Position numbers and translations under genes: made by a program. From Rhizocola hellebori (lineage in GTDB: Bacteria; Actinomycetota; Actinomycetes; Mycobacteriales; Micromonosporaceae), in the NCBI RefSeq assembly GCF_016862955.1, contig NZ_BONY01000084.1, positions 1 to 40,856 on the forward strand: 40,856 nt of DNA. Direction: 5' to 3'. The notes beneath the pieces were generated by a model, which was given only the letters and a program-made list of their open reading frames with translations, ran no database searches and was not told the DNA's origin. Of this stretch, positions 24,671-32,631 are shown piece by piece (position 1 is the stretch's first letter; the number at the start of each line of letters is the position of its first letter).

Positions 24671-24711
24671 CAGGCCCGGGTGCTCAGCACCCGGGCCTGT
24701 TGCTTTCTATA
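24671..24711 (+). terminator. Strong rho-independent terminator after the dpp operon
   Basis: A perfect 14-bp stem, CAGGCCCGGGTGCT (24671-24684) with its complement (24686-24699), around a single central base, is followed by TTGCTTTCT. It sits between convergent genes and may act for the opposite strand as well. Confidence 0.93.
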
Positions 24712-26413
24712 TCACGGCTCTGAGAAAGGCCTGCGCCGTTTCGTTGTCCACTTTGGACATCGTGATTGTTGTTTCGGGTACCGGCCCAAGCTCGTGGCGC
24801 GCATAGACCTCGCTTTCGCTTTCGCGTGGCCCCAGATAGCGCTCCGCCACCGGAACCGGGATTTCGGCCCAGTCCCAGGGGGTCACGGCCACCGCCGCCT
24901 GAACGGCGTCCGGGCGGCGCGAGGCGAGCGCGAGCGCCAGCCAGCCGCCGTAACCCTCGCCCATCGCGGCGACCCTTCGCAGATCGAGATCCGGGTGTTT
25001 GTCGGCGGAGGCGCGCAGGCCGTCAATCTGGTCGGCCAGCGCGATATCCGCCAGCCGCCGATGCGTGACCTTCTCGAAACCCGGTGACACGCCTAGGGTT
25101 CCGCGCCCGTCGATGAGGACGACGGCGTAACCGGCCGCAGTCCAGTGGCGCGCGAAGGCAAAGCACTGGTTGTCCGCCCGCACCTGCTGCTGGGTCGGAT
25201 CGCTGGGGAGCAGGAGCAGCACCGGCAGCCGCCGCCCGAAGACGTGGCCGGGTGGGTAGAGCACGGCCGAGGGCAGCTTGCGATCGGTGACCCTGTCCAC
25301 GGTCGGCAGCGCGTTGGGACCCGGGACGTGGCCGGTTATCTCGGCCACCTCGGAACCCGCGTGCAGGACAACCCACTGCGTCGTGTCCTGGCTCCACGAA
25401 CGGAAGCCGGTCACCACGGTGTCCCCCGCACAGGCCGCGGTGTGCCAGCCGGGCGCGGTGGTCAGCCGGTGCACCACCATCGCGCCGCTGGACGCGCCCC
25501 TGACCCGGTAGAGGTGCTGCTCGGCCGGCTCCGCTTCGCTCGCCTCGACCAGCAGATCGCCCAGCTCGCCCCCAGCCGCGCGCGGCCCAAGCCGCCCAAC
25601 AACTCTGCGCACATAAAGGCTGGGCGGGGTAAGCAGGGTGCCATCGGCGAAAAGGCAGCGCGCGTCATAGCCGTCGTGGGCTATCTCGCCGCCGACCAGG
25701 ACCCGGCCGTCGGCCAGATGCTTCGGCGTGCCCGGGATCGGGTTGACCCATCGGGGATCGGCCAGCTCGGCGTGCACCTGCGTCTCACCCGTACGGCGGT
25801 CGACCGCGAGGATCAGGCCGTGCGATTGGGAGCGGCGCAGGACGGTGATCAGGGGACTGCCGTCGGCCCACGAGACGATGCCGAGGTACGGGTAGATCTC
25901 CCTGTCCCAGTGCACGTCGACCCACCCGCCATCGAGGTCGAGCAGGTGCAGCGAAACCTGGTCGTGGTGCACACGGGCGGCGAGGATCGTCTCGCCGTCC
26001 GGGGCCCACCACCAACCGGCGTCGCGGCCGAAGTAGGTGCCGGAGTCGTCGAGCGCCCCCCAGCGCACCGCCTCCTCACCGGCCATCAGCTCGTCTGAGC
26101 CGTCTTCGCGGACCACGCGGATGGTGTCCCCGGCCAGGTAGGCGATGCGCCTTCCGGTCGGGTCGGGTTTGGCGGAGTGGGCCTGGCCCGCGGTGGCGAG
26201 CTTGCTCACCGAACCGCCCGCTTCCCGGCGGTGCAGCACACCATCGGCCAGCCACGTGACCACCCGGCCGGTACGGTCGGCCGCGTACTCCTCGACGCCC
26301 ACACCCAGCAGCGTGACCTGCCCGCTGGGCACGTCACAGACGCGCAGTTCACCACCGCGCAGATGCCACACACGCATCCCGTCGGCGCTGACGGCGACCT
26401 CAGCCGCGGTCAA
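24707..26413 (-). CDS. S9/DPP IV-like protein with a lost catalytic triad (pseudo-peptidase)
   Basis: This 568-residue protein has an N-terminal beta-propeller (to about 345, with 'GRDAGWWWAPDGETILAARV' and 'DREIYPYLGIVSWADGSP') and a C-terminal alpha/beta hydrolase ('VLIDGRGTLGVSPGFEK'), as in prolyl oligopeptidase/DPP IV. The nucleophile elbow, normally GxSxGG, reads 'GEGYGG', with Gly487 in the Ser position. The chain stops 12 residues after Asp556, before the catalytic His would occur. It is thus probably inactive as a peptidase and may bind peptides or act as a scaffold. TTG start supported by AGGAG (complement of 26420-26424) and an in-frame stop upstream. Divergent from mshB. Confidence 0.85.
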   Translation of the reverse strand: MTAAEVAVSADGMRVWHLRGGELRVCDVPSGQVTLLGVGVEEYAADRTGRVVTWLADGVLHRREAGGSVSKLATAGQAHSAKPDPTGRRIAYLAGDTIRVVREDGSDELMAGEEAVRWGALDDSGTYFGRDAGWWWAPDGETILAARVHHDQVSLHLLDLDGGWVDVHWDREIYPYLGIVSWADGSPLITVLRRSQSHGLILAVDRRTGETQVHAELADPRWVNPIPGTPKHLADGRVLVGGEIAHDGYDARCLFADGTLLTPPSLYVRRVVGRLGPRAAGGELGDLLVEASEAEPAEQHLYRVRGASSGAMVVHRLTTAPGWHTAACAGDTVVTGFRSWSQDTTQWVVLHAGSEVAEITGHVPGPNALPTVDRVTDRKLPSAVLYPPGHVFGRRLPVLLLLPSDPTQQQVRADNQCFAFARHWTAAGYAVVLIDGRGTLGVSPGFEKVTHRRLADIALADQIDGLRASADKHPDLDLRRVAAMGEGYGGWLALALASRRPDAVQAAVAVTPWDWAEIPVPVAERYLGPRESESEVYARHELGPVPETTITMSKVDNETAQAFLRAVI

Positions 26414-26489
26414 CGCCAGCTCCTAGCAACGAAAGCCCCCATGAGCCGGATCGTATCGGCGCAGCGAGGGCCTACGTGGCCAAACGGGC

Positions 26490-26495
26490 TAGAGT
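26490..26495 (+). promoter_or_regulatory. Predicted -10 (TAGAGT) of a leaderless mshB transcript
   Basis: TAGAGT is followed by exactly six bases and the mshB ATG at 26502. No Shine-Dalgarno is present. Confidence 0.5.
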
Positions 26496-26501
26496 GACGG
26501 A

Positions 26502-27350
26502 ATGGCTCGCAGCATCCTGTTCGTTCACGCTCACCCCGACGACGAGTCGATCGGCACCGGCGCGACCATGGCTCACTACGCGGCCAGCGGCGCCCACGTG
26601 ACGCTGGTGACGTGCACCCTGGGCGAGGAGGGCGAGATCCACGTTCCGGCGCTGGCCCAGCTGGAAGCGGCACAGGCCGACCAGCTCGGTGGCTACCGGT
26701 TCACCGAGCTTCGGGCCGCCTGCGCGGCGCTCGGCGTCGCGGACGTCCGTTTCCTTGGCGGGCCTGGAAAATATCGCGACTCGGGGATGATGGGCACGCC
26801 GGCCAACGAGCACCCGCGGGCGTTCTGGGGCGCCGATCTCGACGAGGCGGCCGCCTTCCTGGTGGAGATCATGCGCGAGACCAGGCCCCAGGTGATGGTG
26901 ACCTACGACGCCAACGGCTTCTACGGCCACCCCGACCACATCCAGGCGCACCGGGTGGCGATGCGCGCCGCGGAGCTGGCCGGCGAGGACGCGCCCAAGA
27001 AGATCTACTGGACGGCGATGCCGCTGAGCGTGCTGAAGGCCGGGATAGAAGCCTTCGCCGAGTCGGAGAACAACCCGTTCGGCGACGTCACCGATATCAG
27101 CGAGTTCCCTTTCGGTACACCGGATGAAGACATCGCGGCATGCATCGACGGCTCGGACCATCACGACGCGAAGGTGGCCGCGCTGAAGGCACATGCCACC
27201 CAGATCCCCGAAACCTCTTGGCTCTACTCGATTGCGGGCAATTTCGGCCAAGAGTTCATGGGCGTGGAGTATTTCACGCTGGCCGTCGGCGAGCGCGGTC
27301 CCTCGAACGGCCCGTACAACTGGGAAGAAGATCTGTTTGCGGGTCTTTGA
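26502..27350 (+). CDS. mshB: N-acetyl-GlcN-Ins deacetylase MshB (mycothiol biosynthesis)
   Basis: This 282-residue LmbE-like zinc deacetylase removes acetyl from 1-O-(2-acetamido-2-deoxy-glucopyranosyl)-myo-inositol, step 3 of mycothiol synthesis. The first metal motif 'HAHPDDE' (9-15) and the second '[10 protein letters not shown]' (141-150) are intact. '[20 protein letters not shown]' and '[19 protein letters not shown]' are typical of MshB rather than the paralogue Mca. It is the best evidence that the organism is an actinobacterium. The ATG follows a leaderless-type -10. The next small membrane gene overlaps its 3' end. Confidence 0.95.
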   Translation: MARSILFVHAHPDDESIGTGATMAHYAASGAHVTLVTCTLGEEGEIHVPALAQLEAAQADQLGGYRFTELRAACAALGVADVRFLGGPGKYRDSGMMGTPANEHPRAFWGADLDEAAAFLVEIMRETRPQVMVTYDANGFYGHPDHIQAHRVAMRAAELAGEDAPKKIYWTAMPLSVLKAGIEAFAESENNPFGDVTDISEFPFGTPDEDIAACIDGSDHHDAKVAALKAHATQIPETSWLYSIAGNFGQEFMGVEYFTLAVGERGPSNGPYNWEEDLFAGL

Positions 27351-27702
27351 TTTACTTTTGCGGCTATTCGGCATCGTGCTTTCGGTGCTGATGGCCGTCG
27401 GGTCGGCTGTGCTTGAGGCGACCGCCACGCCAGGATTTTGGGTCTATCCGGTGGTAGCTGCCATTGCAGGCAATGCTTTCCTGGTCTGGTTTGCACACTC
27501 TACTGTGGATAGATCGTGGGCGCCTTGGATCCCTGCCCTCGCCTGGTCTGCGACGATGATTGCCCTGGTAGGCGGCACGAGCGAGGGTGATCAGATCGCC
27601 AACTCGGTCACTGGATTGGCGACTTTCGCGGCTGGAGCACTGACTTTTTTCGTTGCCGTAGCGTTACGTCCCCGCTCTGATGACAGGCGAGCGCCGTTTT
27701 AG
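27337..27702 (+). CDS. Small integral membrane protein downstream of mshB
   Basis: From the TTG at 27337 the protein is 121 residues with four hydrophobic helices (about 2-22, 28-48, 58-75, 85-108) and a short basic, acidic-patched tail '[11 protein letters not shown]'. It overlaps mshB by 14 bases, so it is probably co-translated. A small membrane protein also follows mshB in M. tuberculosis (Rv1171), but I cannot show homology. The start is uncertain: no ATG or good Shine-Dalgarno lies near, and longer frames run through mshB. Function unknown. Confidence 0.7.
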   Translation: MRVFDLLLRLFGIVLSVLMAVGSAVLEATATPGFWVYPVVAAIAGNAFLVWFAHSTVDRSWAPWIPALAWSATMIALVGGTSEGDQIANSVTGLATFAAGALTFFVAVALRPRSDDRRAPF

Positions 27703-27761
27703 CGGGTGCGGTAGGTTGCGCTTCTACTGAAAACCCGATCACCTACGGGGAGAAACCCTTT

Positions 27762-28862
27762 ATGGATATGCGCTTTGGGCGTTCGCTTCGGCGCGCCGGG
27801 GCAACTGCAGCCGTGTTCTTTGCCGCATCGGCGTTCGCGGCTCCGGCGGCCTTCGCCGCCGACACGACCTCCGACCTCGATGTGCAGCTGCAGGGTGTGA
27901 CCCTCGCTGGCGGCGCAACCGAGAAGTCGGGTTCGTTCACTGTCACCAACAATGGTCCGCAGGCTGCGACCAATGTGGGTTTCAAGCTGGATGCTTCCGG
28001 TCTTGACGCCACCAAGGTGACTTTCGAGTTCGATGGCGGTGACTGCACCGAGGTCGCCAAGGTTTGGGACTGCGAGTACACCGGCACCATCGACGCCGGT
28101 GAGACCTGGGACAACTGGTACACCATCAAGCGCATTGGCGACGCCACGGGCGAGGTGGGCACCCTCAAGGTGACCGTTTCGCACGACCAGGACGAGAACA
28201 CCGACAACAACTCCAAGTCCGCGGTCATTGAGCTCAGCAAGACCGTTGGCGTCGACCTGGTCGCCGACGCTGAGGACATCTATGTCACCAACGCCAGCCA
28301 CGAGGTCCAGCACGGCCAGGCCGTGCAGCCGGGTGCGCAGACCGAGTTCATCATGTGGGTCGGCAACCAGGGCTCGGTGACCTCGGCGAACCAGAAGATC
28401 TGGATCAAGTTGCCGGAGCACGTCACGTTTGTCGGCAGCGAGCCTGACTGCGACTACGAGACCGGCGACACCGAGACCACTTGCAACTACTTCGGCAGCG
28501 TGCTCGAGGCCGACGACTTCGACAAGTTCTGGTTCGACGTCAAGATCGACGAGAGCGTGGCCGGCCCGGTCGTCCTGGGCGGCGGCAAGGTCGTCGTGGT
28601 GGACGTGCAGGTGGCTCCCGAGGCACGTGCCGCGGCGGCTGCGCCGACCAACCGCGCTTCGGTCAACAACGCCGACCGTGACGTGACCGACAACTCCGAC
28701 GAGTTCGCTGCCTATGTCGCCAAGAAGGACGGCGGCCAGGGTGGCGGTCTCCCGGTGACCGGTGTTCAGATCAGTCTGATCGCCGGTATCGGTGGGGCTG
28801 CTGTTATCGGAGGTGGCGCGCTGCTCCTGCTCTCGCGCCGTCGCCGGGCCACGGTTGCCTGA
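27762..28862 (+). CDS. LPxTG-type cell-wall-anchored surface protein
   Basis: This 366-residue secreted protein has a signal peptide at 1-32 ('GATAAVFFAASAFAAPAAFA', cleavage before ADTTSD). Two repeats of an immunoglobulin/CARDB- or DUF11-like fold follow (about 35-155 and 160-290), containing paired Cys ('GGDCTEVAKVWDC' and 'DCDYETGDTETTC'). Then come an Ala-rich spacer, the sortase motif LPVTG ('GGLPVTGVQ'), a membrane helix and 'RRRR'. Sortase should attach it to peptidoglycan. A GGGGAG Shine-Dalgarno and a terminator bracket a single-gene unit; no sortase gene is in the window. Biased codon use suggests high expression. Role (adhesion, coat, matrix) unknown. Confidence 0.9.
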   Translation: MDMRFGRSLRRAGATAAVFFAASAFAAPAAFAADTTSDLDVQLQGVTLAGGATEKSGSFTVTNNGPQAATNVGFKLDASGLDATKVTFEFDGGDCTEVAKVWDCEYTGTIDAGETWDNWYTIKRIGDATGEVGTLKVTVSHDQDENTDNNSKSAVIELSKTVGVDLVADAEDIYVTNASHEVQHGQAVQPGAQTEFIMWVGNQGSVTSANQKIWIKLPEHVTFVGSEPDCDYETGDTETTCNYFGSVLEADDFDKFWFDVKIDESVAGPVVLGGGKVVVVDVQVAPEARAAAAAPTNRASVNNADRDVTDNSDEFAAYVAKKDGGQGGGLPVTGVQISLIAGIGGAAVIGGGALLLLSRRRRATVA

Positions 28863-28885
28863 TCAACCCTGACTCACCCCTGAAT

Positions 28886-28920
28886 GCGGGCCCCGGTTCA
28901 CGCCGGGGCCCGTGTCTATT
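28886..28920 (+). terminator. Terminator after the LPVTG protein gene
   Basis: CGGGCCCCGG (28887-28896) pairs perfectly with 28903-28912 around a 6-base loop, extended by one G-U pair, and is followed by GTCTATTTCT. Confidence 0.88.
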
Positions 28921-29168
28921 TCTGGCTCACCCAGTCGCCGCCCGAGGGCCGCAGGCCCGGCTTCCCCGCGCCTGCTTGACGGCGCGGCCCTGACCCAAGC
29001 CCCCGGCCCCCGGCCCCCGACCCAAGCCCCCGGCCCCCGGCCCCGACCCAAGCCCCCGGCCCCCGACCCAAGCCCCCGGCCCACCCCTGGGCGCCGCAGC
29101 CGCTTATGCGGCGGGCGCGCCAAAGTGCGCTTCATCTCATCAAAATGGGCGTGTCGGGCATATCCGGC
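28921..29168. other. Intergenic stretch carrying a C-rich repeat
   Basis: Apart from the repeat listed separately, this stretch shows no gene. Open frames on either strand are low-complexity Gly/Arg/Pro artefacts of the repeat. The VanW-gene promoter region follows. Confidence 0.6.
28994..29086. repeat. C-rich imperfect tandem repeat, four copies of CCCAAGCCCCCGGCCC
   Basis: Four copies of CCCAAGCCCCCGGCCC start at 28994, 29021, 29048 and 29068, separated by further CCCCCGGCCCC blocks of differing length (spacings about 27, 27 and 20). The minus strand therefore has many runs of four or five G and could form G-quadruplexes; the plus strand could form i-motifs. It lies about 100 bases upstream of the VanW gene. 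Confidence 0.85.
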
Positions 29169-29182
29169 TAATCTAGCGATCT

Positions 29183-30856
29183 ATGCGACGATGGAGTTGG
29201 CTGGCCGCTGGAATCAGCGCGGCGCTGGTGTTCACCCTGGGCGGTGCGGCCGCCGCCTACGCGGCCTACCCCGATGTCCCCCACCACGTGACTGTGCTCG
29301 GCATCGAGATCGGCGGGAAGTCCAAGGCGGGTGCCAAGCGAGCCCTCAACGAAGGCCTCGCGAAGCGGGCCGGGGACCTGGCTCACCCGATGACCGTCAA
29401 GATCGAAGGCAAGGTGGCCACCATCCAGCCGGAGGATGTCGGCCTGGCCGTGGATGTCGACGCCACCGTGGGCAAGGCGGCCAAGGTTTGGCCGAACCCG
29501 ATCACGGCGCTGTTCGGCCGCGCAGAGGTTCGGCCGGTGGTCTCCGTGGACGCCAAGCGTCTGGTGGCGGCACTCAAGCCGACCGCGGACGCGATCAGCA
29601 CTCCCGCCACCCTTCCCGGCATCACCTTCGAAGGCACCACACCCAAGCCGATCTACCCGGTGACCGGGCGCGGGCTGGACGCGCAACGGGCGGCTGAAGC
29701 CGTGCGCAACGCCTGGCTCCACGAAACCGAAGCGGTCGTGCCGATCGCCGACATCGTTCCGGTGAGCACCGCGGCCGACGTGGACGCGATGATGGCCGAG
29801 CTGGCGCTGCCGGCCGTGGCCGGGCCGGTGACCATCCAGACCGAGAAAGGCCCGCTGACCGCGACCCCGCAGCAGATCGCGGCGAGCCTGGTCATCACCT
29901 CCGACGAGTCGGGAAAGCTGACCCCGCACGTGGACGAGGCGGCTCTGCGGGCGGCGTTGAAGTCCGAATTGGACAAGGTGGAGGTGCATCCCCGCAACGC
30001 CACCGTGGGCGACGGCCAGATCGTCGCCAGCTCGGCCGGCACCCTGCTCGACACCGCCGCGCTGGCCACCGATCTGCTGCCGGTGCTGGCCAAGCCGAGC
30101 CCGCGGGAGGTGTCCGCGGCGATCAAGCCGGTCGAGGCCGCGACCACCACGGCCGAACTCGCCGCGCTGGGCATCAAGGAGCAGGTGTCGACGTTCACCA
30201 CCTCGTTCTCCGGTGGCCTCAGCTCGCCGCGCAGCATCAACATCATCACCGGCGCCAAGAAGGTCGACGGCGCGCTGGTCAAGCCCGGAGAAACCTTCTC
30301 CCTCAACGGTTACACCGGCCCCCGCGGTTACGCCGAGGGATACCAGGACGCCCCGATCATCATGAACGGCAAGCTGACCCCGGGTGTGGGCGGTGGCATG
30401 TCGCAGTTCACCACCACCCTGTTCAACGCCGCCTACTATGCGGGGCTTGAGGATGTGGAGCACCAGCCGCACACCATCTACTTCTCGACCTACCCGTCGG
30501 TCATCGAGTCAACGATCTTCTATCCGAACCTGGACCTGAAGTTCCGGAACAACACGCCCTACGGGATCCTCATCGATACGTCTTACACCGAAGACTCATT
30601 GACGATCAGCATGTGGTCGACCAAGGTGTATGACAGCGTCACCACCGAGTGGGGCGCCAAGCGAAACTGGGAAGAACCTGAGACGGTCACCGTCCCCGCC
30701 GGTCCGGGCTGTATAGCCCGAGAGGGTGGCAAGGGCTTCGCCCAGGACGCCTGGCGGATCTTCCACAAGGAGGGTAAAGAGGTGCAGCGGGAGAAGTTCT
30801 CGTGGCGCTACGATGCTGAACCACGCGTGACCTGTGGGACGCCAAAGTCCCAGTAG
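29183..30856 (+). CDS. VanW-family secreted/membrane-anchored protein
   Basis: This 557-residue protein begins with an N-terminal signal or anchor helix (5-28). Two peptidoglycan-binding-4-type domains follow (about 65-180 and 190-310, each with 'VTGRGLDAQRAAEAV'- or 'EAALRAALKSEL'-like helices), then a VanW domain with 'KPGETFSLNGYTGPRGYAEGY' and 'GVGGGMSQFTTTLFNAAYYA', and a C-terminal extension with a Cys pair. VanW proteins accompany cell-wall remodelling, but their chemistry is unproven. A TAATCT element eight bases before the ATG fits a leaderless start. It is followed after 15 bases by a small membrane protein gene. Confidence 0.92.
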   Translation: MRRWSWLAAGISAALVFTLGGAAAAYAAYPDVPHHVTVLGIEIGGKSKAGAKRALNEGLAKRAGDLAHPMTVKIEGKVATIQPEDVGLAVDVDATVGKAAKVWPNPITALFGRAEVRPVVSVDAKRLVAALKPTADAISTPATLPGITFEGTTPKPIYPVTGRGLDAQRAAEAVRNAWLHETEAVVPIADIVPVSTAADVDAMMAELALPAVAGPVTIQTEKGPLTATPQQIAASLVITSDESGKLTPHVDEAALRAALKSELDKVEVHPRNATVGDGQIVASSAGTLLDTAALATDLLPVLAKPSPREVSAAIKPVEAATTTAELAALGIKEQVSTFTTSFSGGLSSPRSINIITGAKKVDGALVKPGETFSLNGYTGPRGYAEGYQDAPIIMNGKLTPGVGGGMSQFTTTLFNAAYYAGLEDVEHQPHTIYFSTYPSVIESTIFYPNLDLKFRNNTPYGILIDTSYTEDSLTISMWSTKVYDSVTTEWGAKRNWEEPETVTVPAGPGCIAREGGKGFAQDAWRIFHKEGKEVQREKFSWRYDAEPRVTCGTPKSQ

Positions 30857-30871
30857 GACTTAGGAGTTTCA

Positions 30872-31351
30872 ATGAAAGATTTCATCCTGCGGTGGCGGGA
30901 GGTCGGCATCGTCGCCCTCGTCCTCTTCGCGATCAATGTCGCTGGCCGGGTGGTGGCCGCCAAGTTGATCAAATCGGAGAACCAGCAGGTGCTGGAGGAC
31001 AGGCAGTCGCTGGCCGGGTTCATCACGCTGGGCACGATCTTCCTCGTGTACTTCGGGCTCACGCTCTACTGGGGCCGCAAGCGCACCATGTGGAAGGTCT
31101 GCACCGAGCTCGGCTTCGCCGGTGTCATCAGCTGCGTGCTGGCAATCTTCGTCGGGCCGCTGATCATCGGGGAGTCCCCGTTCAAGGGCGGTGCCGGTGC
31201 CTTCTTCGCGCAGATCTGGCTGTGGGCAGGCATGGCCATCGGCGGGGTGTTCCTCGGCTATGTCGGGCTCATCTCCTTCACCGCCGACTACAAGTCGCGC
31301 CAGCTGAAGGCCTACGTCGATCGCGCTAAGGCTCAGCCGCGGCGCGTGTAG
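30872..31351 (+). CDS. Four-helix membrane protein of unknown function
   Basis: This 159-residue protein has membrane segments at about 10-30, 48-66, 78-98 and 110-135 and a basic cytoplasmic tail ('KAYVDRAKAQPRRV'). It contains 'GRKRTMWKVCTELG' in the second loop. No family is recognised. A TAGGAG Shine-Dalgarno six bases before the ATG and the 15-base gap indicate an operon with the VanW gene, so a cell-envelope role is a reasonable guess. Its last 19 bases overlap the convergent acetyltransferase gene. Confidence 0.82.
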   Translation: MKDFILRWREVGIVALVLFAINVAGRVVAAKLIKSENQQVLEDRQSLAGFITLGTIFLVYFGLTLYWGRKRTMWKVCTELGFAGVISCVLAIFVGPLIIGESPFKGGAGAFFAQIWLWAGMAIGGVFLGYVGLISFTADYKSRQLKAYVDRAKAQPRRV

Positions 31352-32238
31352 CGCGTGTACCAGTGGTGCGCGCGGAAGCCGAGCGAGTCGTAGAGAGCTA
31401 GGGCTGCCGTGTTGTTGTCCGAAACCTGAAGGAACGCACGCGTCGCCCCCAGCTCCTGCGCCCACCGCGCCAGCGCGCCGATGGCCGATCGGGCCAGCCC
31501 GCGGCGGCGTGCGACTTCGGCCGTCTCGATGAAGGTGAGCCCCAGCCAACGGCTCGTGACCGTGCCGCGTGCCATGCCAAGCAAAACGCCGCTTTCTTGG
31601 TACCCAGCAAAAGCTAGCTGAGGCACAGCGGTGAGCACGTGGGCCGCGGCGGCCGGCAACACCCCACGCCTGCCCTTGATCATTTCGAGCATCTGCTCGC
31701 TCGGCCTGTCGGCGAGGGTGAACTCGGCACCGGCTGGGGTGGCCGCCACCAGATCGGGAAGGTCGATGGCCCGCACCAGCACGCTCTGACCCGGCGCCCA
31801 GCCAAGGTCGGTCAGCCGCCGCGCGACCGGCCGGCCCAGCGGCAGCGGAACGTCGAACTGCGCGGGAAGCCCGTGCTGGTCGTAGAAGGCGACCACCGCG
31901 GCGACCGCCTCCGAGAACGGCAGACCCGGGTCGCCCAGCGGCAGCGCGCTATTGGCCCGGCCGGTGAACCCCTCAGACGCGCGCAGCTGCCACTCGCCCA
32001 GCTGTTTGACGACCACGGCCGGCATCGCCTGTGCGGCAGCGCGCTCCAACCCGGCGAGATCGGGGATACGCTTACTTCGATGGACCTCATCGAGTGGAAC
32101 GCGAATCTTGCCTCGTAAGGTCGCGACCGTGAGATGTGTCTCGGAAAGCTCGGTCAACTCGCCCAGAATGTCCGTGAAGCGGGTGCCGACCCGCCTGCGT
32201 ACGACCACCCGAGAACCCAGATCACGGTTATCCAACAC
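31333..32238 (-). CDS. GNAT-family N-acetyltransferase, Rv0428c-like
   Basis: This 301-residue protein has an N-terminal SH3-like beta domain (about 8-58, 'GSRVVVRRRVGTRFTDILGEL') and a C-terminal GNAT domain with the acetyl-CoA loop 'VARRRGLARSAIGALARWA' and 'FLQVSDNNTAALALYDSLGF'. The two-part layout and length match the actinobacterial cg3035/Rv0428c group. The acceptor is unknown. GTG start with an upstream GGGAGG. Its predicted -10 (TAGTAT) shares two bases with that of the divergent fdxA gene. Confidence 0.9.
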   Translation of the reverse strand: MLDNRDLGSRVVVRRRVGTRFTDILGELTELSETHLTVATLRGKIRVPLDEVHRSKRIPDLAGLERAAAQAMPAVVVKQLGEWQLRASEGFTGRANSALPLGDPGLPFSEAVAAVVAFYDQHGLPAQFDVPLPLGRPVARRLTDLGWAPGQSVLVRAIDLPDLVAATPAGAEFTLADRPSEQMLEMIKGRRGVLPAAAAHVLTAVPQLAFAGYQESGVLLGMARGTVTSRWLGLTFIETAEVARRRGLARSAIGALARWAQELGATRAFLQVSDNNTAALALYDSLGFRAHHWYTRYTRRG

Positions 32239-32262
32239 TGAGTACCCACCTCCCGCACCGGG

Positions 32263-32272
32263 ATACTAGGCT
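32263..32272. promoter_or_regulatory. Overlapping divergent -10 elements (GNAT gene / fdxA)
   Basis: The plus strand reads TAGGCT (32267-32272) toward fdxA. The minus strand reads TAGTAT (complement of 32263-32268) toward the acetyltransferase. The two TANNNT elements share the bases TA, so only one polymerase could open this site at a time. Each leads to a short leader with a Shine-Dalgarno. Confidence 0.45.
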
Positions 32273-32304
32273 GCACCTCGTATAAACGCGTGGAAGGACG
32301 ACCC

Positions 32305-32631
32305 GTGACCTACATCATCGCCGAGCCGTGCGTGGACTTGCTGGACAAGGCCTGCATAGAAGAGTGCCCGGTCGACTGCATTTATGAGGGCAACCGGATG
32401 CTCTACATCCACCCGGATGAATGCGTGGACTGTGGGGCCTGTGAGCCCGTCTGTCCGGTTGAGGCCATCTTCTACGAAGATGACGTGCCGGAGCAGTGGA
32501 AGGACTTCACAGACGCGAACTATCGCTTCTTCGACGACCTCGGCTCGCCTGGCGGCGCTTCGAAGGTCGGCAAGATCGACGCGGACGCGGCTTTCGTGGC
32601 GGCCCTTCCTCCGAAGGAAACAGAGCACTGA
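32305..32631 (+). CDS. fdxA: 7Fe ferredoxin (3Fe-4S/4Fe-4S)
   Basis: This 108-residue ferredoxin has cluster-ligand cysteines at 9, 17, 21, 40, 43, 46 and 50 ('[19 protein letters not shown]', '[18 protein letters not shown]'), the pattern of actinobacterial FdxA/FdxC with one [3Fe-4S] and one [4Fe-4S] cluster. It is a soluble electron carrier. The GTG at 32305 is preferred over that at 32290 because GGAAGGA lies just upstream and the family starts 'TYIIAEPC'. Its TGA overlaps a CTG that seems to start dapC; the fdx-dapC pair is conserved in M. tuberculosis (Rv1177-Rv1178). Confidence 0.95.
   Translation: MTYIIAEPCVDLLDKACIEECPVDCIYEGNRMLYIHPDECVDCGACEPVCPVEAIFYEDDVPEQWKDFTDANYRFFDDLGSPGGASKVGKIDADAAFVAALPPKETEH

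Noticed and set aside
22900-24690. 596-codon open frame on the minus strand opposite the peptide-binding protein
   Set aside because: Arg/Val/His-rich shadow produced by the binding protein's codon bias; no start signal and no recognisable motif.
28863-29135. 90-codon minus-strand frame over the C-rich repeat
   Set aside because: Low-complexity Gly/Arg/Pro translation of the repeat and the terminator; no ribosome-binding site.
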